Assembly (NCBI GenBank): GCA_964397445.1
Contig: CAYNHZ010000001.1
Coordinates: 124,001 to 188,000 of the forward strand
From: CAYNHZ01 sp964397445
GTDB taxonomy: Bacteria > Bacteroidota > Bacteroidia > Bacteroidales > UBA932
Direction: 5' to 3'
Length of the DNA stretch: 64,000 nucleotides
Shown: piece by piece, positions 25,644 through 34,010 of the stretch
How positions within the stretch are numbered: the stretch's first letter is position 1
Layout of the letters: the number at the start of each line of letters is the position of its first letter
Notes under the pieces: generated by a model
Told to the model about the DNA's origin: nothing
The model's database searches: none
Seen by the model: the letters and a program-made list of their open reading frames with translations, nothing else
Translations under genes and position numbers: made by a program

Positions 25644-28241
25644 ATGAATAAAATAATAATATATAGTATTTCATTATTGATATTGCTAACCGGCTTTTCA
25701 TTCACTGCAAAGGCTGTCAGGGCATATCCTAACCCCATCACTGTAACCCAACCTGACGGAACAACTATCACAATACAAATGCACGGAGATGAGTTTCTCA
25801 ACTGGACAACTTGCGGCGGATCTTTGGTCCAAAAAGGGAGAGACGGATTCTATTACAAAGCACAATTTGATGCAAATGGTAAGATAATAACAACTAATGT
25901 CAGAGCATCCGGAATGGGTGGCCTCCAAGGCTTCTCCAACTCCACAGTAACACCACCTGCAATAAGTTATATTTATGCTGCAAACAAACGGGAAGAGGCT
26001 ATGAAACCATTCTTGACTCGCACTTCAAGCGACAAGATTATCTCAGTTGGGAAGAAGAAGTTTGTAATTCTCCTTATTGAGTTTAGCGACCTTCCTTTCA
26101 CTGTCTCCAATACAAACACAGCATTTACCAATCTTATGATGCAAGAGGGATACTCGACAAATGGGGGAACAGGTTCATCACGCGACTATTTTTTAGAGAA
26201 CTCAACAAGTCTTTTCGATCCTCAATTTGATATTTACGGGCCTATAAAGGCTAGTAACGGATACGCTTATTATACCAATAATGAAGGTGAGTTGATAAAA
26301 GAGGCTTGCAGAAAGATTGACAATGAAGTTGACTTTTCACAATATGATAATGACGGGGATGGAACCATAGATAACTTATTTTTCTTCTTTGCCGGGCACA
26401 ATGCTGCAGAAGGTGCGGGAAATGACCACATTTGGCCTCACGCTTACTATGTTTACAATCTAAATTTAGATGGTAAAAATTTTGGTAGATATGCTTGTAC
26501 CTCAGAATATAGTGGTGCTTCAGGAACAAGAATGGCTGGGATCGGAACATTTTGCCACGAATTTGGCCACGTTATCGGACTTCCCGATTTCTATGATACA
26601 GATTACGAAAAAAATGGTCAAGGAATGGGACTTTTAAATTTCTCACTGATGTCTTCAGGGAGTTATAATAATGGTGGAAAAACCCCCCCTTTCATAAACT
26701 CTTTGGAGAGAAATATGCTCGAATGGATGGGTGAGCCTACTGAAATAAAAACTCCGGGGGACTACTCCTTGAAAACTGTTGAAAATAATGCTGGGTATTT
26801 TATCCCTACACAAAATTCAGGAGAGTATTTTCTTCTTGAGAACAGACAAAAAAACGGCTGGGACAAATATCTCCCATCTGCAGGGTTGATCATTTACCAC
26901 GTGGATAAATCAAATAATATTGTGGGGGGTACCACTGCTGCTCAATTGTGGAGCTCAAGACGCAACATAAATTGCTATGCAGAACACCAATGCTTTGATA
27001 TTGTGGAATCAGTTTTCCCCGAATCAAGTGCTTCTCAATCGGGTTATGATAGCACTTTCCCAGGTAGAAAAAACAACACCTCTTTCACACAGACATCTTC
27101 TCCTGCAGCGGTAACTTGGGCAGGTAAATCTGCCGGGTTTGAATTGACCAATATCACAAAAGATGGGACTTTTACTTTCACAAAAAATACTAAAAAGAGC
27201 TTAAAAGGTATTGTTAAAAACAGTAGAGGGGAGAGAGTTAGCGAGGCTAAAGTATCCATTGTTCCGATAAAGATCTCACCTACCAACCTAAAAGTTAATG
27301 GAACCGCTTTACTCAAAACAAAGAGATTAGATACATCAATCGAACTTATAACTAATGAAAAAGGAGAATTTTCAACATCTATCACTGGATACGATGAAAT
27401 AAGCATTTCTACCTCTTGCATTGGATATAACGACTATTTTAAAACACTCTCGACAAGTATTGCTGGTGAATATTCTATCGATATTCTACTCACCACCCCG
27501 ATCGAAGATGCATCTTATCCGATTATTAAACATAACTCCGGCGATAAAACATCTTATGGAATAAGATCATCAGTATATGCTGCTGTTGAATTTACCGAAG
27601 CTGAGCTTAAGGCGAAAGGATTGGTTGGAAAAGGGCTGAAGAATATAAGTTTTACGATAAATGGAACCAAAGCTGATGAGGTAAAAGCTCTCGTTTATTT
27701 TGGAGACGAATGTGTATATAGCAAAGCTCCCATCAGAATATATTTTGGATCACCCAATATTCAAGATTTAAGTTCCTCAAATCTTATTATTCCGAGTGAT
27801 AAGAGTCTGAAAATCGGATACTACATCAAAAACCCTGACTCAAACACCCCTATGGTCGCTGACGATGGTCCAAATGTATCAGGTGGTTTCCTATACTCAA
27901 CAGACGGGATAACTTGGAATGACGCTCATAAGGAAAGCGCTCAGATTGACTGCAATTTGATCATTTCCGGTACTGCCTTTAATAGTGAAAACGTATTTTA
28001 CGAAATGGGGTATTGCATTATTGCAAACCCAAAAACCGAATATAAAGTTGGTGACAAATTCCAACTTCGATTGATTGAGGGTAACAACAAGCCCACTTCG
28101 ATTAAATGGTTCTTCAATAATGAATCAAAAACAGACGGAAGTATGATCAATCTAACCGCAGGTAGCCATATCGTAAAAGCTGAGATAACCTACTCGAACG
28201 GCAACAAAGAAACGTTATTTCAAGAAATCAAGGTTAAATAA
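25644..28241 (+). CDS. Secreted M6-family zinc metalloprotease
   Basis: An 865-residue secreted protease with a signal peptide (about 1-24). The catalytic zinc motif is His305-Glu-Phe-Gly-His309, followed by Gly-Leu-Pro-Asp as in M6 (immune inhibitor A-like) enzymes. A calcium-binding-like D-N-D-G-D-G-T-I-D loop lies at about 235-243. Downstream are a carboxypeptidase-regulatory-like beta domain (about 515-600), a beta-sandwich region (about 610-770) and a terminal Ig/PKD-like domain (about 780-865). No clear type IX sorting domain is seen. It should degrade extracellular proteins. A minisatellite begins four bases after its stop codon. Confidence 0.9.
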   Translation: MNKIIIYSISLLILLTGFSFTAKAVRAYPNPITVTQPDGTTITIQMHGDEFLNWTTCGGSLVQKGRDGFYYKAQFDANGKIITTNVRASGMGGLQGFSNSTVTPPAISYIYAANKREEAMKPFLTRTSSDKIISVGKKKFVILLIEFSDLPFTVSNTNTAFTNLMMQEGYSTNGGTGSSRDYFLENSTSLFDPQFDIYGPIKASNGYAYYTNNEGELIKEACRKIDNEVDFSQYDNDGDGTIDNLFFFFAGHNAAEGAGNDHIWPHAYYVYNLNLDGKNFGRYACTSEYSGASGTRMAGIGTFCHEFGHVIGLPDFYDTDYEKNGQGMGLLNFSLMSSGSYNNGGKTPPFINSLERNMLEWMGEPTEIKTPGDYSLKTVENNAGYFIPTQNSGEYFLLENRQKNGWDKYLPSAGLIIYHVDKSNNIVGGTTAAQLWSSRRNINCYAEHQCFDIVESVFPESSASQSGYDSTFPGRKNNTSFTQTSSPAAVTWAGKSAGFELTNITKDGTFTFTKNTKKSLKGIVKNSRGERVSEAKVSIVPIKISPTNLKVNGTALLKTKRLDTSIELITNEKGEFSTSITGYDEISISTSCIGYNDYFKTLSTSIAGEYSIDILLTTPIEDASYPIIKHNSGDKTSYGIRSSVYAAVEFTEAELKAKGLVGKGLKNISFTINGTKADEVKALVYFGDECVYSKAPIRIYFGSPNIQDLSSSNLIIPSDKSLKIGYYIKNPDSNTPMVADDGPNVSGGFLYSTDGITWNDAHKESAQIDCNLIISGTAFNSENVFYEMGYCIIANPKTEYKVGDKFQLRLIEGNNKPTSIKWFFNNESKTDGSMINLTAGSHIVKAEITYSNGNKETLFQEIKVK

Positions 28242-28245
28242 CCAA

Positions 28246-28320
28246 CCTTCTTCCTTGAAGGGCTCTTCTTTGAAGGGCTCTTCTTTGAAGTTCTCTTCCT
28301 TGAAGTTCTCTTCTTTGAAG
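28246..28320 (+). repeat. Minisatellite: five 15-bp units
   Basis: Five head-to-tail 15-bp units each end in CTT(T/C)GAAG or CCTTGAAG (unit boundaries at 28246, 28261, 28276, 28291, 28306); units two and three are identical. Degenerate copies of the TTGAA core may continue to about 28360. Each typical unit contains CTTC-TTT-GAAG, a small inverted repeat. Confidence 0.9.
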
Positions 28321-28442
28321 GACGGGTTTTGAATCCCCCTCTTTGAGGTCTATTCCTTGAAATCAGACATTGTGTAAAAAAAGAAAAATAGGACTTGTTC
28401 ATAGGCTTTTGTTTGTATTTCAAGTCAAAACCGGACGAAACA

Positions 28443-28504
28443 GAGGCTTTAGACACACCAATGTGCCCTGTAAATCTTTCTGAGTGGGATGGACGTGTCT
28501 AAAG
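28443..28504 (+). repeat. 62-bp hairpin repeat, copy 1
   Basis: A unit bounded by the perfect 10-bp inverted repeat CTTTAGACAC (28447-28456) and GTGTCTAAAG (28495-28504), separated by 38 nt. The stem can extend through CCA/TGG after a small internal bulge. A second copy follows 84 bp downstream. Confidence 0.9.
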
Positions 28505-28526
28505 ACACCATTTCGAGTCTAAAACC

Positions 28527-28588
28527 GAGGCTTTAGACACACCAATATGCCCTGTAGGCCTTTCTGAGTGGGATGGACGTGTCTAAAG
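28527..28588 (+). repeat. 62-bp hairpin repeat, copy 2
   Basis: Nearly identical to copy 1: the same GAGG + CTTTAGACAC left arm (28531-28540), 38-nt spacer and GTGTCTAAAG right arm (28579-28588). The spacers differ only in the GTG/ATA-like triplet and in TAAAT versus TAGGC; both arms are conserved. Confidence 0.9.
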
Positions 28589-28643
28589 ATCTCTCGGAAT
28601 TCACATTTCAAACAAGGAACTATCAATATCTATTCAAGTTTTA

Positions 28644-28700
28644 GAGCCAGTGGAGCCAGATGGAGCCAGTGGAGCCAGATGGAGCCAGATGGAGCCAGAT
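28644..28700 (+). repeat. Short tandem repeat of GGAGCCAGAT/GGAGCCAGT
   Basis: Six tandem GAGCCAG cores, spaced 9 or 10 bp apart, ending with three consecutive identical GGAGCCAGAT units. It lies about 50-105 bp upstream of the -7 element of the next gene. Confidence 0.9.
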
Positions 28701-28749
28701 TATTGGTGAAAATCAATAAATGATTCAGGATATTTTGTTATATATTAAT

Positions 28750-28757
28750 TATCTTTG
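28750..28757 (+). promoter_or_regulatory. -7 promoter element upstream of the 28.8-34.8 kb cluster
   Basis: TATCTTTG is an exact TAnnTTTG match, 27 bp before the ATG at 28785. A TTTG at 28734-28737 is too close (12 bp) to serve as a standard -33 element. Confidence 0.5.
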
Positions 28758-28784
28758 TAGGGAGAACTCTTTGAAAACAAACCT

Positions 28785-29267
28785 ATGAAACAATCTCCTT
28801 CTTCAAAAATTAAAAAAATCTTCAAATTTGTCTTTACTTCATTTAGCTGGAAATATTGGATTCTAATCATTATTTTAATCCTATGGGTTATGTATAATCT
28901 AAAAGATACTCCTAATGGGATTGCTGAGGAAATTAATAATGAGTCAATTAATACCAATAGAGATTCCGTTTTTGTTGTGGACACGACTGAATCTCTTGAT
29001 TTTACCTTCTATGATTATTTTTCAGTGAGAAATAGTATAGATTCCTGGAAAATGGTTCTGTCTCCAGTCCAAAAAGTGCAAGACTCTGAAAAAGTGCAAG
29101 ATTCGGAAGAAGATGGCATTAAGTTATCCAAATCTCAGATTTTCGGACTTCTTCTACCTTTTATTTTTATAATAATATTGGTATTCTCTCTTCGTAAGAG
29201 TGGCATTTTTTATCCACTTTACAAAAAAGCAAAGGCCATCGAACCGTTGAAAAGAAACGATGATTAA
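28785..29267 (+). CDS. Hypothetical two-TM membrane protein
   Basis: A 160-residue protein I do not recognise. Two hydrophobic helices lie at about residues 25-43 and 122-140; the stretch between them is polar and probably extracytoplasmic. It contains a small duplication, K-V-Q-D-S-E twice in a row, mirrored at DNA level. The basic N- and C-termini would face the cytoplasm. It is first in a series of four same-strand genes encoding membrane proteins, 53 bp before the next. Confidence 0.65.
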   Translation: MKQSPSSKIKKIFKFVFTSFSWKYWILIIILILWVMYNLKDTPNGIAEEINNESINTNRDSVFVVDTTESLDFTFYDYFSVRNSIDSWKMVLSPVQKVQDSEKVQDSEEDGIKLSKSQIFGLLLPFIFIIILVFSLRKSGIFYPLYKKAKAIEPLKRNDD

Positions 29268-29320
29268 TATACCTTATATTTAACCTACCTGAAAAAAATT
29301 ATCATATAGACTCTATAATT

Positions 29321-31015
29321 ATGAAAGATAGTACAAATAAATATCCTGACGATTTTATAATTGATCGAATTGAAGAAGATAAAGTGCTAATATCAAAGAT
29401 CAGATCTAATGTTAATGATTGGTGTCGCTCAGTAAAAAATAATCCTTTTGATAACATTGGTGATGGGATGAATATTAAGGAGGCTAATGTTATTCACCTC
29501 TATTCGACCACTTTAAATTCGCAGTTTGATATTAGGACGATTAAAAGTGTTACATCGCCCTACAATGGTGGTCCTATCCCCCCTTTCAAATCTTCTAAAG
29601 CAAGCGACTATAATGTTTGGAATTTCAATCTTCACAACCCAGAGAATTTTACAAATAATTCCTCCTCTTTAGATATTGCAGGTTCACAACATCAAAGTGC
29701 TTGTAATGTGTGCAATGGGGCAAAAAAGGTAACTTGTAGCTACTGCAAAGGGTCTAAAACACAACTCTGTACTAGATGTAATGGTTCTGGTTATGTTCCA
29801 AGGATTGTTCAATGTCCTGAGTGTTACGGAAAAGGGAGCAGGGTGCATTATGTGGAGAAAAGAGTTCAAGCAGGATACAAAGATAATATACCTCAATGGA
29901 CAACAAAAACTGTCCCTGAGACTAAGGTGTGCTACAAATGCAAAGGGGCCAAGACAATACAAAATGGGCACGACAAATGTCCTGTTTGTCACGGATCCGG
30001 CCATCTGACCTGTCCAAAATGCAATGGATCAGGGACAAATACTTGTCCAACTTGTTCAGGGTCAGGACTTATATTAAAAACACTTGTATTGCAAAGAGAT
30101 CTTTCTGTTTATTCAAAGGTGAAATATAATACATTTCTTAGTGATAGTGCGTTTTCAGATGCGTTAGATATATTGTGCTCAAATGAATGGACTGAAATAG
30201 ATCGCTACACCCAAGACGAAGGGGCTTTTGATGATGATTTTACAGATATTCCAAAAATCGGAGATACTGTTCAGGAGATGGTTAACACAGCACATCAAAA
30301 GCAGGATTCCTCTGCGAAATTATTATTTGAAGAGATTGTTATCGAAAGAACAGAGATATTAAAGATTGATTATGAGTATGATGGCACGCCATATACACTT
30401 TATGTTACTAAAGGGGGGAGTATAATATCATTCGATTCACCAATTACCGAATATGGTGATGAATTAATGAAATCCGCTAAGAAAGATGTTATGCGAAGGT
30501 GGTTATACTCAGCTAATAAGAAATTCAATACTTTATATTATTTAAGTGGAGAAAGGGAAGATTTCAATGGTATCATTTCTGGTATCAAGACCAAAATGAG
30601 AGGGGATGTTCTTGTAGGAAGTCGGTTAACAATGGTTGCAGCCATATTACTTCTTATTCCTATTAACATCTACTACTGTAATCATCTGACATTTGTAGCC
30701 TCATGGGTAGACTTGAGTGATGCAACAGAATCTTGGATTTGGAGATTTGTCCCATACATTTACTCTATTATTTCACCCTATTTAGGATATCTGTTTTTCA
30801 AAAAGGTGCTCCTTGGTAAAATTTCAACTTACATCCCTACCTTTATTTTAAGGTTTACCATCGGTGTGGTTTCAATAGTCTTGATGAGTATAATAGTAAA
30901 CCTTTTAATATTTGGGCTACATTACATTATTCTCCCGACTATTTGGGAGACTATTGCTCAAATAATATATGCCCCTTGGGCAATTATTAAAATGATTTTC
31001 GGTATAATTTTCTAA
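29321..31015 (+). CDS. Membrane protein with two DnaJ-type zinc-finger modules
   Basis: A 564-residue protein. Eight CxxC pairs, most within CxxCxGxG motifs, lie at Cys128/131, 139/142, 150/153, 165/168 and Cys204/207, 220/223, 231/234, 242/245. That equals two complete four-motif DnaJ cysteine-rich modules, but no J domain is present. Residues 1-120 and 255-420 are soluble and unrecognised. About three to four transmembrane helices fill residues 425-564. Such modules bind zinc and may hold unfolded or thiol-containing proteins. It lies 22 bp upstream of the ABC transporter gene and is probably co-transcribed. The biological role is unknown. Confidence 0.8.
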   Translation: MKDSTNKYPDDFIIDRIEEDKVLISKIRSNVNDWCRSVKNNPFDNIGDGMNIKEANVIHLYSTTLNSQFDIRTIKSVTSPYNGGPIPPFKSSKASDYNVWNFNLHNPENFTNNSSSLDIAGSQHQSACNVCNGAKKVTCSYCKGSKTQLCTRCNGSGYVPRIVQCPECYGKGSRVHYVEKRVQAGYKDNIPQWTTKTVPETKVCYKCKGAKTIQNGHDKCPVCHGSGHLTCPKCNGSGTNTCPTCSGSGLILKTLVLQRDLSVYSKVKYNTFLSDSAFSDALDILCSNEWTEIDRYTQDEGAFDDDFTDIPKIGDTVQEMVNTAHQKQDSSAKLLFEEIVIERTEILKIDYEYDGTPYTLYVTKGGSIISFDSPITEYGDELMKSAKKDVMRRWLYSANKKFNTLYYLSGEREDFNGIISGIKTKMRGDVLVGSRLTMVAAILLLIPINIYYCNHLTFVASWVDLSDATESWIWRFVPYIYSIISPYLGYLFFKKVLLGKISTYIPTFILRFTIGVVSIVLMSIIVNLLIFGLHYIILPTIWETIAQIIYAPWAIIKMIFGIIF

Positions 31016-31037
31016 ATAATTTTTAAAACATAGCTCT

Positions 31038-34010
31038 GTGAATGAAAATATACTCTCAGGTCTCTTAAATCTATTTGCCCTATTCGGTGCATTGAACAAA
31101 ATAGATAAAGCATTGGCATTAAGAGTGCTAACAAATTATCTATCAAGGCATCTGGGAGTAAGAAGTCTTGATACATATTTAGGACTTTACTCAGACTTGC
31201 GTAACTTTTATGAAGATTTTCCGGATTTTGATAAAGATGTCATAATCGAAGAGATATGTTCCAAGCTCCAACACAAAATAGATAGAGAAGAGCAAGCCTT
31301 TATGTTGCTCCGTTTTATGGAGTTTTGCAACCTCAGCCCTACCTCTTCGGAGGGGGACAAGATTCAATCTCAAACTCCAATCTTCAAAAAGGTTGCAGCC
31401 TTATTCAATATTTCCGACGAATTGTATGAGGATTTTAATCATTTTATTTCAGGCACTGAGAGTAAAAATATCCTTATTTTCGAACACAAGGGGATAATTG
31501 GAACGCTGCGTGTTCTACATTTACCCATATTTAACAAACTCATATTCAGTTACTACGGTAGCGATGAAGTATTCTTAAACGACCTCCCGATACTCCCGAA
31601 AATTTCTCTTCTTTGGCAGAGAAGCGGAGTTGTAAAAGGGAAAAACACCCTCCCTCTTTACTATAGCAATATCATATCGAGATTTGAGAATATGGGAGAG
31701 GATAAATTCATAGAACTTGCAGGAAGAGATATTAATTTTCGCTTTCCAAAAAGTGATAATGGGATTCACGACCTATCGTTTACACTTCATAGTGGACAAC
31801 TTGTCGCCATAATGGGTGGGAGCGGAGTTGGTAAATCAACCCTTTTGTCACTTCTTAACGGCAATTTAAAACCTCAATCGGGGACTATTACAATCAATGG
31901 CTTCGATATCACATCAGAAAAGGTGAAAGATCTAATAGGCTATGTACCGCAAGACGATCTTTTGATAGAAGAGTTGACGGTTTTTCGCAACTTATGGTTT
32001 ACTGCAAAATTATGTTTTGATAATCTATCTGATAATGAGATAAATAAAAAGGTTACTTCCATCCTTTCGGACTTAGGTCTTGAAGGCTCGATGAACTTAA
32101 AAGCCGGTTCACCGGTAAATAAATATATCTCAGGGGGTGAGAGAAAAAGGTTGAATATCGCACTTGAATTGATCAGGGAGCCGGCAATACTTTTTATAGA
32201 CGAACCTACATCAGGCCTCTCCTCTACCGACTCCGAAAAAGTAATTAATCTCCTCAAAGAACAAACTTATAAAGGGAAATTGATAGTTGTAAATATCCAT
32301 CAACCATCCTCAGATATTTTTAAGCTATTTGATCGTCTATGGGTCTTAGATAAAGGTGGTTATCCAATATATGACGGTAACCCTATAGAGGCAATAACCT
32401 ATTTCAAACAAGCTGCCGGCTATGCAGATTCTCAAATAAGTATGTGCCCATCTTGCGGAAATATTAATCCAGAGATAATTCTCAATATTATTAATGATAA
32501 AGTACTTAACGATAGTGGCTCTATAACCGAACAGAGGAAAGTGACCACAAAACAATGGCACGAATTGTATCTGAATAGTATTAGTGAAGATAGTGCCTCG
32601 AAGAAATTTGAGATACCCCACTCAACTCAAAAAAGACCAAATCGACTAAGGCAATTCTCTATATTTCTGAATCGCAATGTGTTATCAAAAATCACAAATC
32701 GACAATATCTCCTCATTTCACTTTTAGAGGCACCCATTCTGGCCGTAATAGTTGCATTTCTGACAAAATACTCTCCACTCGGAGTGTACACAGTAATGGA
32801 TAATAAAAATCTTGTCTCATATATGTTTATGGCAATTATTGTCTCTGTATTTATGGGGATGAGCAGTAGTGCAGAGGAGATAATTAAAGATAGAGCTATT
32901 TTAAAAAGGGAAAGATTTTTAAGACTTTCTCAGGCAAGTTATTTATGGTCTAAAATCTGTTTTGTCGCAGTTCTCTCTCTTATTCAGACATTTCTATTCG
33001 TCATTGTGGGTAATACAATACTTCAAATAGAATCTCTCTTTTGGGTTTGGTACTTAATCCTATTTTTATCATCATTCCTTGCAAACATAATCGGACTCCT
33101 TCTGTCTAAAACCCTTAATTCAGTGGTAGCTATATATATTACAATTCCCCTTTTACTGATTCCACAAATACTTCTATGCGGACTTGTAGTAAATTTTGAC
33201 GATCTATCTCAAAAAAGCAAAACCGGAAACGTTCCAATTATAGGGGATATCATCCCATCTCGTTGGGCTTTTGAAGCACTTGCTGTAACAAATTTCACCT
33301 CCAACGACTACGAGAAATTATTCTTTGAAAAGGAGAAGAAAAAATATTCAGCTCGATATTACAACACCGTATATCTCTATGAACTTGAGTCACAATTGGA
33401 GCGGGCACAGAGTGAATTTGCTGATTCATCAAAGCCAAACGAAAGCCATTTTGCAATAATAAGAAATGAACTTCCACGATTGGCATCTATTTGCAATCTT
33501 CGTCAATATGGTAATATTCAAAGTATTACTCCGGATAATTACTCCATAAAGATGTACCAATCTCTCTCCGATTATTTTAATAAAGCCGATTCAATTCTTC
33601 AAGAAAGATTTAATCTCTACAATTTATCGTTAGACAAAGATATTACCTCTTTAATCAGAAACAATTCAGGAAAGTGGGTAATAGAACTCAAAAAAGCAAA
33701 CTACAACCTTCATCTTGAGTCATTAGTTCTCAATTCAAATTCTCAGGAGATGTTCAGAATAGTTGATAATACAATCGTTCCGAAAGTGGGATTTGTCTAT
33801 TTAGATCCTATAAGTAATAATGGCAGAGCTCCATTCTACAGCAGCTCCAAAATAGTATGTGGAAAGAAAATCAACACACTTGTTTTTAACGTATTAGTAT
33901 TGATTTTGATGTCGGGATTCTTCATCTTTTTTCTGTTTATTAATACTCAAAAGCATAATAATATAAAAAAATACTTATTTTTGAAAAATTTTAAAAATAA
34001 ACATTTATGA
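31038..34010 (+). CDS. ABCG-type ABC transporter with long N-terminal extension
   Basis: A 990-residue fused ATPase-permease, starting with GTG. An alpha-helical N-terminal region of about 220 residues resembles TerB-like domains (weak, by eye). The ATPase follows, with Walker A G-G-S-G-V-G-K-S-T, signature I-S-G-G-E-R-K-R-L and Walker B I-L-F-I-D-E-P-T-S-G-L. A C-P-S-C-G motif lies near residue 475. The C-terminal half has about six membrane helices of the ABC2 type with a large loop (about 745-955) before the last helix. The ATPase-first order is that of ABCG half-transporters. Its stop overlaps the lipoprotein start (ATGA), suggesting a complex. Substrate is unknown. Confidence 0.88.
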   Translation: MNENILSGLLNLFALFGALNKIDKALALRVLTNYLSRHLGVRSLDTYLGLYSDLRNFYEDFPDFDKDVIIEEICSKLQHKIDREEQAFMLLRFMEFCNLSPTSSEGDKIQSQTPIFKKVAALFNISDELYEDFNHFISGTESKNILIFEHKGIIGTLRVLHLPIFNKLIFSYYGSDEVFLNDLPILPKISLLWQRSGVVKGKNTLPLYYSNIISRFENMGEDKFIELAGRDINFRFPKSDNGIHDLSFTLHSGQLVAIMGGSGVGKSTLLSLLNGNLKPQSGTITINGFDITSEKVKDLIGYVPQDDLLIEELTVFRNLWFTAKLCFDNLSDNEINKKVTSILSDLGLEGSMNLKAGSPVNKYISGGERKRLNIALELIREPAILFIDEPTSGLSSTDSEKVINLLKEQTYKGKLIVVNIHQPSSDIFKLFDRLWVLDKGGYPIYDGNPIEAITYFKQAAGYADSQISMCPSCGNINPEIILNIINDKVLNDSGSITEQRKVTTKQWHELYLNSISEDSASKKFEIPHSTQKRPNRLRQFSIFLNRNVLSKITNRQYLLISLLEAPILAVIVAFLTKYSPLGVYTVMDNKNLVSYMFMAIIVSVFMGMSSSAEEIIKDRAILKRERFLRLSQASYLWSKICFVAVLSLIQTFLFVIVGNTILQIESLFWVWYLILFLSSFLANIIGLLLSKTLNSVVAIYITIPLLLIPQILLCGLVVNFDDLSQKSKTGNVPIIGDIIPSRWAFEALAVTNFTSNDYEKLFFEKEKKKYSARYYNTVYLYELESQLERAQSEFADSSKPNESHFAIIRNELPRLASICNLRQYGNIQSITPDNYSIKMYQSLSDYFNKADSILQERFNLYNLSLDKDITSLIRNNSGKWVIELKKANYNLHLESLVLNSNSQEMFRIVDNTIVPKVGFVYLDPISNNGRAPFYSSSKIVCGKKINTLVFNVLVLILMSGFFIFFLFINTQKHNNIKKYLFLKNFKNKHL

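Noticed and set aside
28220..28456. A minus-strand open frame, rich in Lys, Ser and Arg with histone-like S-P-S-K-K repeats, reading through the minisatellite.
   Set aside because: It starts with GTG inside the hairpin repeat, overlaps the M6 protease end, has no promoter, and its repeats simply reflect the 15-bp DNA units.
28644..28700. GGAGCCAGAT tandem units as a miniature CRISPR array.
   Set aside because: Units are 9-10 bp with no unique spacers, and no cas genes are present.
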